A DNA stretch of 64,000 bases, taken from assembly GCA_902780385.1 (NCBI GenBank), contig CACZFF010000019.1:27211-91210 (forward strand), read 5' to 3'. The translations under genes were made by a program, and so were the position numbers. The notes under the pieces were generated by a model. That model had not been told where the DNA came from, searched no databases, and was given only the letters and a program-made list of their open reading frames with translations. This document shows, in pieces, positions 1 through 7,189 of the stretch. The stretch is from an uncultured Lachnospiraceae bacterium (GTDB taxonomy: Bacteria > Bacillota > Clostridia > Lachnospirales > Lachnospiraceae). Positions within the stretch are counted from its first letter, which is position 1. Each line of letters begins with the position of its first letter.

Positions 1-1
1 C

Positions 2-907
2 TGCGGTTTTGTGGCAAAGTGTCCCCACTGCGACGTCTCTTTGTCGCTCCACGGCAACGGCAGGCTGGTCTGCCATTACTGCGGATATGAGAGACCGGCA
101 TTCCGGACTTGTCCGGAATGCGGCTCGCGCTATGTTGTGGCCATGAGGGCCGGAACGGAAAAAATAGAAGAATATCTCCGGGAGACCTTCCCCCAGGCGC
201 GGATCCTGCGCATGGATGCGGATACGACCCGGCGCAAGGGAAGCTATGAGAAGATCCTTTCTGCTTTTTCCTCCGAAGAAGCGGACATTCTGCTGGGAAC
301 CCAGATGATCGTCAAGGGACACGATTTCCCTTCTGTCACCCTGGTCGGCATTCTCATGGCGGACCTGTCTTTATATGGGAACGACTACCGGTCTGCGGAG
401 CGCACCTTTCAGCTGCTGACCCAGGCGGCGGGCCGGGCAGGCCGCGGCACAGAGGCCGGAGATGTCGTGATCCAGACCTATCAGCCCAAACACTACGCCA
501 TCCGCCATGCGGCCAGGCAGGACTACGAAGGTTTTTATGCGGAAGAGATCGCCTACCGAAGACTTTTGCGCTATCCTCCTGTCGGCCATATGATGGCAGT
601 ACAGGTCCAGTCGGAGGATGAGGAAGCGGCTCTGCGGGCAGCCAATGCCATTCGAATGATGCTCATGGAGACACATTCGCTGTCAGAGAGGGGGCAGATC
701 CAGGTGATCGGACCTTCCACCGGGTCTATGAAGAAGCTGAGGGACCTCTTCCGCTTTGTGATATACATAAAAGCGGAAAAATATGATACACTGATTGTCT
801 GTAAAGACTTGATAGAAAAAACAGAGACACAGGGGCGGCAGGCAGCTTCCATAGCCTTCCGCCATGTGGAGATCCAGTTTGATTTTGATCCGGTCAATCC
901 CTTCTGA
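2..907 (+). CDS. priA: Primosomal protein N' (PriA), C-terminal part
   Basis: This is the 3' part of a gene that begins before the window; the frame is open from base 2, so the GTG at 11 is not a real start. PriA is the replication-restart helicase that reloads the replisome at stalled forks. The zinc-binding cysteine cluster is visible at the start (CG, CPHC, CHYCG, CPECG), followed by helicase motif V (GTQMIVKGHDFP) and motif VI (QAAGRAGRG), then the C-terminal PriA domain. The N-terminal DNA-binding domain and Walker A lie outside. The gene is followed after about 50 bases by def, the usual clostridial order. The assignment is firm. Confidence 0.95.
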   Translation, partial: CGFVAKCPHCDVSLSLHGNGRLVCHYCGYERPAFRTCPECGSRYVVAMRAGTEKIEEYLRETFPQARILRMDADTTRRKGSYEKILSAFSSEEADILLGTQMIVKGHDFPSVTLVGILMADLSLYGNDYRSAERTFQLLTQAAGRAGRGTEAGDVVIQTYQPKHYAIRHAARQDYEGFYAEEIAYRRLLRYPPVGHMMAVQVQSEDEEAALRAANAIRMMLMETHSLSERGQIQVIGPSTGSMKKLRDLFRFVIYIKAEKYDTLIVCKDLIEKTETQGRQAASIAFRHVEIQFDFDPVNPF

Positions 908-956
908 GAGGAAAGGGATTGATCCTTACAGTTTTTTGTAAATAGAAAGGGATATT

Positions 957-1499
957 ATGGCACTGCGCACGATCAGAGAAATGGGCGATCCCGTCCTTGA
1001 AAAGAAGGCAAAAGCAATCAAAGAAGTGACCCCCCGCATCCGGACTCTCGCGGAGGATATGCTCGAGACAATGTATGAGACCGGGGGTGTCGGTCTGGCC
1101 GCTCCCCAGGTCGGGATCCTGAAGAGGATCGTTGTCATCGACATTACGGAAGAACAGGACGAGCCCCTGACCATGGTCAATCCCGAGATCATCGAACAGG
1201 ACGGAGAGCAGACAGGCTACGAGGGATGCCTCTCTGTACCCGGAAAGGTCGGAGAAGTGACCCGGCCCAACCGCGTCGTCGTCCGCTACAACGATCTGGA
1301 TATGAACGAGTGGGAGCTGGAGGCCGAGGAATTCCTCGCCCGTGCGATCTGCCATGAACTCGACCACCTGGACGGTCATCTCTATGTTGAGAAGGTCAAC
1401 GGCGAGCTGCGCGATGCTTCCGAGCTTCAGGAGGCAGAGGAAGCCGGAGAGGGCGAAGACGGCGGTTCTGAGGCGCCGCAGGATAATTCTGAGAAATAA
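957..1499 (+). CDS. def: Peptide deformylase
   Basis: This cytosolic metalloenzyme removes the formyl group from the N-terminal methionine of new proteins. All three family motifs are present: GVGLAAPQVG (motif 1), EGCLSVPG with the metal-binding Cys (motif 2), and HELDH (motif 3, two His ligands and catalytic Glu). The core ends near residue 155; the last 25 residues form an acidic, Glu-rich tail not needed for catalysis. It sits directly before fmt, the enzyme that adds the formyl group. The ATG at 957 follows an AAAGG-type ribosome binding site. Confidence 0.97.
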   Translation: MALRTIREMGDPVLEKKAKAIKEVTPRIRTLAEDMLETMYETGGVGLAAPQVGILKRIVVIDITEEQDEPLTMVNPEIIEQDGEQTGYEGCLSVPGKVGEVTRPNRVVVRYNDLDMNEWELEAEEFLARAICHELDHLDGHLYVEKVNGELRDASELQEAEEAGEGEDGGSEAPQDNSEK

Positions 1500-1522
1500 G
1501 AGACGGGTACGGAGGTAAGGGT

Positions 1523-2464
1523 TTGAAGATTATTTTTATGGGGACACCTGATTTTGCAGTCGCGGCGCTGGATGCCCTGTGCAGGGACGGACAGGAGGTC
1601 ATTCTGGCCGTCACACAGCCCGACAGACAGAAAGGACGCGGCCGCAAAGTGATACAGACACCGGTCAAGGAATGTGCTTTGAAGTGGGGTGTACCTGTGT
1701 TTCAGCCCGCCAGGATCAGGGAGCCCGAAGCGGTCGAACAGATCCGCAGTCTTTCGCCGGACCTGATCGTGGTCGCAGCCTTCGGCCAGATCCTGCCCCA
1801 GGAGCTTCTGGATATCCCCCGCCTGGGATGTATCAATATCCACGCATCACTTCTGCCCAGACTCAGGGGCGCCGCCCCGATCCAGTGGTCAGTCATCAAC
1901 GGAGATCCCGAGAGCGGGATCACTCTGATGCAGATGAATGCCGGACTGGATACCGGGGACATCCTTTTCCAGGAAAGCCTTCCCATCGGACCGCAGGAGA
2001 CCGGAGAGAGCCTCTATGATAAGCTTGCACAGCTGGGCGGCGAGATGATCGTCAAGTATCTGCCCGCGATCGCGGCGGGAGAGGTCAGTCCTGTGAAGCA
2101 GGACGACAGTCTGTCCACTTATGCGCCCATGCTCCGCAAAGAGATGGGGGAGATCGACTGGTCCATGCCCGCGGCGCAGATCGAACAGCGGATGCGGGGC
2201 ATGCTGCCATGGCCGGGTGCCTACACCACACTCGATGGCCGCACACTTAAAATCTGGAAGGCCCAAGTAAGGCCTTCAGATCCTGCATACGCCGGAGCTG
2301 CACCCGGGACGGTCCTGTACACAGACAAAAAGTCCATCTGCGTGGCAGCAGGCACTGGAGCCCTGGCCATTCTCGAAGTACAGGCGGAAGGCAAAAAGCG
2401 TATGGAGACAGATGCTTTCCTGCGCGGGACTGCGATCGCGGACGGAACCGTCCTGGGCAGATAA
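1523..2464 (+). CDS. fmt: Methionyl-tRNA formyltransferase
   Basis: The enzyme formylates Met-tRNAfMet using 10-formyl-tetrahydrofolate. The 313-residue length is normal. The protein opens with MKIIFMGTPDFA, and the catalytic formyltransferase segment HASLLPRLRGAAPIQW is present near residue 110, followed by the C-terminal tRNA-binding domain. The start is a TTG codon at 1523, chosen because GGAGGTAA lies 5-12 bases upstream and the next in-frame ATG would cut the conserved N terminus. It is probably co-transcribed with def, 23 bases upstream. Confidence 0.96.
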   Translation: MKIIFMGTPDFAVAALDALCRDGQEVILAVTQPDRQKGRGRKVIQTPVKECALKWGVPVFQPARIREPEAVEQIRSLSPDLIVVAAFGQILPQELLDIPRLGCINIHASLLPRLRGAAPIQWSVINGDPESGITLMQMNAGLDTGDILFQESLPIGPQETGESLYDKLAQLGGEMIVKYLPAIAAGEVSPVKQDDSLSTYAPMLRKEMGEIDWSMPAAQIEQRMRGMLPWPGAYTTLDGRTLKIWKAQVRPSDPAYAGAAPGTVLYTDKKSICVAAGTGALAILEVQAEGKKRMETDAFLRGTAIADGTVLGR

Positions 2465-2469
2465 GCGGG

Positions 2470-2543
2470 GACCGGCCCTCCGGATCAGTGCAGATCAGCC
2501 GCCGGAAAAGAGACCGGCCCTCCGGATCAGTGCAGATCAGCCG
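2470..2543 (+). repeat. 32-bp direct repeat pair after fmt
   Basis: Two identical 32-bp copies (2470-2501 and 2512-2543) separated by 10 bp lie immediately after the fmt stop codon. Each begins GACCGGCCCTCC and ends GATCAGCCG. No gene fits here. The rest of the gap to 2672 is AT-rich and ends in the AAAGGAGG ribosome binding site of the next gene. Confidence 0.85.
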
Positions 2544-2672
2544 TGGGAGACCTGCTGTTCGGATTTCATTTATAGAATTTTTATTTTGAGTCAACAGTTC
2601 TGTAACAATGAGCGTGCATACTAATCATGAACTGCTTTTTGGTTCGTTATATTAAAAAAGGAGGCCACGTTT

Positions 2673-3392
2673 ATGTATTACGGCAGCTATGGTATGTATA
2701 ACGGATTTTACAGCGCATCCTATCTGCTGGTCATCATCGGCGCAGTGCTGTGCCTTCTGGCCAGTGCGCGTGTAAAATCAACTTATAGAAAATATGCAAA
2801 GGTCAGGAGCGCAAGCGGTCTGACCGGGGCGCAGGCGGCGGAAATGATCCTTCGCAGGAACGGCGTTCTGGGCGTCACAGTACAGCATGTGGCGGGCGAA
2901 CTCACGGATCACTATGATCCGGCCCGGGGTGTGGTCAATCTGTCCGATGCGACCTACAATTCCACTTCGGTGGCAGCCATTGGCGTAGCGGCGCACGAGT
3001 GCGGTCACGTCATGCAGCATGAGCAGGGATATCTTCCGCTCAGGATCAGGACCGCTCTGGTTCCGGTCGCCAACATCGGCAGCAATATCGGCATCTGGAT
3101 CGTCATGATCGGAGTGATCCTGGGAATGAACAGCACACTTGCCATGATCGGTGTCTATCTGTTCTCCTTCGGCGTCCTCTTCCAGATCGTGACGCTTCCT
3201 GTCGAATTCAATGCGTCCAGGCGCGCGCTGGCCATGCTGCAGGATTACGGGATGCTGGGTCAGACAGAGATCCAGGGCAGCAGGTCTGTACTCTCGGCTG
3301 CGGCGATGACCTATGTCGCTTCTGCAGCAGCTTCCGTGCTGCAGCTGCTGCGTCTTCTGATGATTGTCAATGGCGGACGGCGCCGCGATTGA
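2673..3392 (+). CDS. Membrane zinc metallopeptidase (YugP-like)
   Basis: This 239-residue protein has an N-terminal membrane segment (about residues 10-28), a zinc-protease motif AAHECGHVMQH (HExxH type) near residue 110, and further hydrophobic segments around residues 125-180 and 210-235. The pattern fits the neutral zinc metallopeptidase family represented by Bacillus YugP; the substrates are unknown. The ATG at 2673 follows AAAGGAGG. Its stop codon overlaps the start of rsmB, so the two genes are translationally coupled. Family assignment is good; the physiological role is not known from sequence. Confidence 0.88.
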   Translation: MYYGSYGMYNGFYSASYLLVIIGAVLCLLASARVKSTYRKYAKVRSASGLTGAQAAEMILRRNGVLGVTVQHVAGELTDHYDPARGVVNLSDATYNSTSVAAIGVAAHECGHVMQHEQGYLPLRIRTALVPVANIGSNIGIWIVMIGVILGMNSTLAMIGVYLFSFGVLFQIVTLPVEFNASRRALAMLQDYGMLGQTEIQGSRSVLSAAAMTYVASAAASVLQLLRLLMIVNGGRRRD

Positions 3393-4957
3393 GGCAGGAG
3401 GAAAACGCCATAAACGACAAGAAACATTCGGACAGAAAAAGCGCGGATGCGCACAGCAGGCGGAAGGATGCTGCGGCACCGGCAGGGAAAAAGCCGGGCG
3501 GCAGCAGCAGGACCGCACATACAACAGAAAAAAGAAGGGCAGTGAAGGACGAGAGAGAAGTCGTTCTGCTTGCCCTTCTTTCGCATGAGAAAAACGGGAC
3601 ATTCAGCAATGTACTTGTGAAAAAAACGCTCGATGACTGCGCCGGGATGAGCACGATGGAGAAGGCCTTTATCAAGCGCCTTTTGGAGGGCGTCATCGAG
3701 AGAAAAACGGAGCTGGATGCCCGGATCGAGCACTTTACGGGCCGCAGTGTCACGCGGCTCCATCCTGTCGTGCATCAGATCCTGCGGATGGGAATTTATC
3801 AGATCTGCTATATGGACTCGGTGCCGGACAGTGCCGTCTGCAATGAGGCTGTGCGTCTGGCAAAGCGGCGCGGGCCGGCAAGGCTCTCCGGCTTTGTCAA
3901 CGGAGTGCTCCGCAGCGCAGCCAGACAGGCTGCTTCGTCAGAAGGCTCATGTGATGTCTTTCTTTCCGATAAAGGCGGTGTAAACAGTCCTTGCGGCGAA
4001 AAAGATCCCTCTGATCAGCTGAAGGCTCTGAGCCTGAAAAACTCCATGCCGGAGTGGCTGGTAGAGATGTGGTCGGATCAGCTGGGAATGGAGGAGACTG
4101 AAAAGCTCCTGGATGCCCTGATGGAGATCCGGCCGGTATCGATCCGCCTGAGCGGCCGCCTGTCCGACGAGGAGCGGGACAGGCTGCTGGAGCAGCTGCG
4201 CTCCGCAGGCGTCACAGTAGATGCCGGGAAATGGCTTTCCGACTGCAGGTATCTCCGCAGGACATCGGACCTTCGAAAGCTTCCGGGCTTTTCCGGGGGC
4301 CTGTGGACCGTCCAGGATGAGAGTTCCATGCTGGCAGTGGCGGCAGCGGGGCTGACAGGCGGTGAAACAGTTTTCGATGTGTGCGCGGCTCCGGGCGGAA
4401 AGAGCTTTTTGGCGGCCGACCGCCTGATGGCTTTGGAAAAAGAGTGCGGAAGATCCGGAAAGGTTTTTTCCTTTGATCTGACCAGACGCAAGACGGATCT
4501 GATCCGTGAGGGCGCAGAGCGGCTTGGCCTGGACAATATTGAGACCGCGGAGAGAGACGCCAGACAGTTTTTTGCGCAGGATGAAGGAAAAGCGGATGTG
4601 GTCCTCTGTGACCTGCCCTGTTCCGGACTCGGCGTCATCGGCAAGAAACGGGATATCAAGTATCACGCCAGCATGGAGGGGCTCGCCTCGCTGCAGGACC
4701 TGCAGCGGCAGATCCTGACCAGTGCGGTGCGCTATCTCAAAAAGGGCGGGGTGCTGATCTACAGCACCTGCACGATCAACAGGGCGGAAAACCAGGACAA
4801 TGCGGCCTGGATCGAGGAGGAACTCGGTCTGCAGCCGGAGGACCTGACACCATATCTGCCGGCCCATATCCCGGGAATACAGAGCAATATGATTCAGCTT
4901 CTGCCCCATGTGCACGGTACGGACGGCTTTTTTATTTCCAGATTCAGAAAAGCCTGA
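3389..4957 (+). CDS. rsmB: 16S rRNA (cytosine-967-C5)-methyltransferase RsmB
   Basis: RsmB methylates C967 of 16S rRNA with S-adenosylmethionine. Residues about 50-180 form the NusB-like RNA-binding domain, and the rest is the Rossmann methyltransferase: SAM motif VCAAPGGKS, motif IV CDLPCSGLGV and motif VI YSTCT, whose two cysteines handle catalysis and product release. The first 50 residues are a basic, low-complexity tail. The TTG at 3389 overlaps the upstream stop codon. An AGGAGG lies just inside the frame (from about 3396), so a slightly later non-ATG start is possible. Confidence 0.95.
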   Translation: MRQEENAINDKKHSDRKSADAHSRRKDAAAPAGKKPGGSSRTAHTTEKRRAVKDEREVVLLALLSHEKNGTFSNVLVKKTLDDCAGMSTMEKAFIKRLLEGVIERKTELDARIEHFTGRSVTRLHPVVHQILRMGIYQICYMDSVPDSAVCNEAVRLAKRRGPARLSGFVNGVLRSAARQAASSEGSCDVFLSDKGGVNSPCGEKDPSDQLKALSLKNSMPEWLVEMWSDQLGMEETEKLLDALMEIRPVSIRLSGRLSDEERDRLLEQLRSAGVTVDAGKWLSDCRYLRRTSDLRKLPGFSGGLWTVQDESSMLAVAAAGLTGGETVFDVCAAPGGKSFLAADRLMALEKECGRSGKVFSFDLTRRKTDLIREGAERLGLDNIETAERDARQFFAQDEGKADVVLCDLPCSGLGVIGKKRDIKYHASMEGLASLQDLQRQILTSAVRYLKKGGVLIYSTCTINRAENQDNAAWIEEELGLQPEDLTPYLPAHIPGIQSNMIQLLPHVHGTDGFFISRFRKA

Positions 4958-4986
4958 TCCGGCCTGAGGCTGGCAGACTGCAGGCC

Positions 4987-5032
4987 TCGGAAAGGCGGTT
5001 CGCTTACCGGCCATACTGCGGCAGTTCGAAAA
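4987..5032 (+). repeat. 46-bp dispersed repeat, copy 1
   Basis: A 46-bp segment between rsmB and rlmN matches 45218-45263, in the peptide-export locus, at 38 of 46 positions, with shared blocks AAGGCGGTT, CGGCCAT and GTTCGAAAA. It is non-coding in both places. Copy 2 can fold into a GCAAGGC/GCCTTGC hairpin; this copy folds less well. Confidence 0.6.
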
Positions 5033-5040
5033 AACGGGAA

Positions 5041-5108
5041 GATATCAAAAAGATATCAAAACAGGAAGATATCAAAAACAGGAAGATATCAAAATGAGCA
5101 GAGATATC
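5041..5108 (+). repeat. GATATC repeat cluster across the rlmN start
   Basis: Five GATATC palindromes start at 5041, 5052, 5068, 5084 and 5103. Three are embedded in a 16-bp unit (GGAAGATATCAAAA-type) that also supplies the rlmN ribosome binding site. The array runs through the start codon, so changes in copy number could move or add ribosome binding sites. Confidence 0.75.
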
Positions 5109-6122
5109 AAATCGATGTACCCGGAGGAAGTAAAGGAGCTGGTCCTTGAAAAAGGGCTTCCGGCTTTCCGGGCAAAACAGCTTTATGAGTGGATCCACAC
5201 CCGTCAGGCGGCAGGCTATGAGGAGATGACGAATCTCCCGGCAAAGCTGCGCGCCGACCTGGCAGAGGAGTATCCGCTGGTGACGGCGAAAACGGTCGAC
5301 CGGCAGATCTCCGCCATCGACGGCACGCAGAAATATCTGTTTGAGATGCCGGACGGATGCCTGGTGGAGAGTGTTTTCATGCGCTACCGCTTCGGGAACA
5401 GTGTGTGTATTTCCTCCCAGGTGGGCTGCCGTATGGGCTGCAGCTTCTGCGCGTCCACTCTGCACGGGCTGGTCAGGTCCCTTTCGGCATCGGAGATGCT
5501 GGAACAGATCTATGCCATTATCAGAGAGACAAAAGAGACGGTTTCCCACGTCGTTGTCATGGGAATGGGAGAGCCGCTGGACAATTATGACAATCTGATC
5601 CGCTTCATCCATCTTCTGACGGGACCGGAGGGGCTCAATCTCAGCCAGCGCAGCGTGACTGTATCAACCTGCGGGATCGTGCCCAACATTTACCGCCTGG
5701 CGGAGGAGGGGTTTCATATCACCCTGGCCCTTTCCCTTCACGCAGCGACAGATGAGCAGCGCAGGCAGATCATGCCGATCGCCAACCGGTATACGATCGG
5801 GGAGTTGATGGAGGCCTGCGGTGTCTATTATGAGAAGACGGGCAGACAGATCACGTTTGAGTACAGCCTGATCCGGGGTGTCAACGACAGCAGCGAGGAT
5901 GCCCGGGGCCTCACAAGGCTGGCAAAGCCGCTGAAAGCCCACATCAACCTGATCCCTGTGAACCCTGTGAGAGAGCGCGGATACGAGCATCCGGACAGGA
6001 CCCACGTGCTGGCTTTCAAAAAGGAACTTGAAAATAATGGTGTAAATGTTAGTATTAGAAGAGCACTTGGAGTAGATATCGAAGGCGCATGCGGTCAGCT
6101 CCGCAACAGATATGTCCGGTAA
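5094..6122 (+). CDS. rlmN: 23S rRNA (adenine-2503-C2)-methyltransferase RlmN
   Basis: This radical-SAM enzyme methylates A2503 of 23S rRNA and A37 of some tRNAs. The length of 342 residues is typical. The radical-SAM cluster motif is CRMGCSFC (CxxxCxxC) near residue 112, followed by GMGEPLDNYD and the C-terminal RRALGVDIEGACGQL segment with the second catalytic cysteine. The start ATG at 5094 follows a GGAAG site that belongs to the GATATC repeat array. It continues the rRNA-modification block with rsmB. Confidence 0.97.
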   Translation: MSRDIKSMYPEEVKELVLEKGLPAFRAKQLYEWIHTRQAAGYEEMTNLPAKLRADLAEEYPLVTAKTVDRQISAIDGTQKYLFEMPDGCLVESVFMRYRFGNSVCISSQVGCRMGCSFCASTLHGLVRSLSASEMLEQIYAIIRETKETVSHVVVMGMGEPLDNYDNLIRFIHLLTGPEGLNLSQRSVTVSTCGIVPNIYRLAEEGFHITLALSLHAATDEQRRQIMPIANRYTIGELMEACGVYYEKTGRQITFEYSLIRGVNDSSEDARGLTRLAKPLKAHINLIPVNPVRERGYEHPDRTHVLAFKKELENNGVNVSIRRALGVDIEGACGQLRNRYVR

Positions 6123-6268
6123 TTCTGCACTCTGAAAGGAATGCGGTCCATTTGTACATAGCTGTAAAGGTACATGCGTACATATCCTTTTTTGTGCATA
6201 TCCTTTGATATCGCTGATTACACCGGGGACGGGACAGCTGCACAGATGTGCGGCATGAGGTACACATT

Positions 6269-7027
6269 ATGCCATCATCTTTTTCCATGACGGATACGGG
6301 CAGACAAAGGACAATGAATCAGGATTACATCTTTTCCTGTGATATTCCGGTCGGCCCCCTGTCAAACCTCTATATTGTTGCGGACGGAATGGGCGGCCAC
6401 AAGGCAGGTGACTATGCGTCCAGATACACGGTGGACAAAGTCTCGGCGGCCATTGCGGGCGCCGCGGAGAGCAGCGGGGATCCCGCCCGCCTTTTCGAGG
6501 AGGCTCTGCAGGAGGCCAACAGCGGCCTTCGCAAGATCGCCTCGGAGGACAGGAACTATTACGGCATGGGAACGACCTTTGTGGCGGCCACTGTCAGGGA
6601 CGGCAGGCTTCTGGCTGTCAATGTCGGAGACAGCAGGCTGTACGTGCTCCGCGCGCCGGGAAGGATCAAACAGATCACAGTGGACCACTCTCTTGTGGAG
6701 GAGATGATACAGGCGGGCAGGATCGACAGAGAGACTGCGCGCACGCTTCCGGACAAAAATATCATTACCCGCGCGGTTGGTGCGGAGGACGTACTGAGCG
6801 TCGATTTTTTCCGGAAAACACTCACAGACGGAGATATTCTCCTTCTGTGCTCGGACGGACTGACAAACATGGTAACCGATGAAGAGATCGCCAGAATCGT
6901 TTTTTCCTTCAGAAGTCTTCAGGAAGCAGCCGACAGACTGATTTACCAAGCGAACATGGCGGGCGGCAAGGACAATATTTCAGTAATACTCATCAATCCT
7001 TTTGATACAGGCCGCTGGACGGTCTGA
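6269..7027 (+). CDS. stp: PP2C-type Ser/Thr protein phosphatase (Stp/PrpC)
   Basis: This metal-dependent phosphatase removes phosphate from targets of the neighbouring PrkC kinase. The PP2C motifs are in order: RxxNQD (residues 14-19), ADGMGGHKAG, VNVGDSRLY and LCSDGLTN, with the metal-binding aspartates intact. I chose ATG 6269 because GAGGT lies 8 bases upstream; an in-frame GTG at 6248 has no good ribosome binding site. The pairing with prkC directly downstream is standard in Firmicutes, where the two control cell-wall growth and germination-type signals. Confidence 0.95.
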   Translation: MPSSFSMTDTGRQRTMNQDYIFSCDIPVGPLSNLYIVADGMGGHKAGDYASRYTVDKVSAAIAGAAESSGDPARLFEEALQEANSGLRKIASEDRNYYGMGTTFVAATVRDGRLLAVNVGDSRLYVLRAPGRIKQITVDHSLVEEMIQAGRIDRETARTLPDKNIITRAVGAEDVLSVDFFRKTLTDGDILLLCSDGLTNMVTDEEIARIVFSFRSLQEAADRLIYQANMAGGKDNISVILINPFDTGRWTV

Positions 7028-7049
7028 CAGGAATCCGGAGGAGAAAAGC

Positions 7050-7178
7050 TTAAAAAACCTCGCCGAAGCGCCGGTTTTTTAACCCCGAGTCGGTGCCGCA
7101 AACGGCACACGCCTCGCTGATCCCATCGGAGAAACCCCTTCCGGGCTTTCTCCTCGGGCTGCCGCACCGGAGTGCGGC
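7050..7178 (+). promoter_or_regulatory. Four-hairpin segment between stp and prkC
   Basis: Four inverted repeats follow each other: TTAAAAAACC/GGTTTTTTAA (7050-7059/7073-7082), GTGCCG/CGGCAC (7093-7098/7103-7108), GGAGAAA/TTTCTCC (7128-7134/7147-7153) and GCCGCAC/GTGCGGC (7161-7167/7172-7178). The last ends two bases before the prkC ribosome binding site. The first could terminate stp transcripts. Any control of prkC translation is inference. Confidence 0.5.
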
Positions 7179-7189
7179 ATGGAGGAAAA

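Noticed and set aside
4987-5032. tRNA gene suggested by GTTCGAA
   Set aside because: The T-loop-like string is part of a dispersed repeat; no acceptor stem, anticodon arm or CCA-proximal structure can be drawn.
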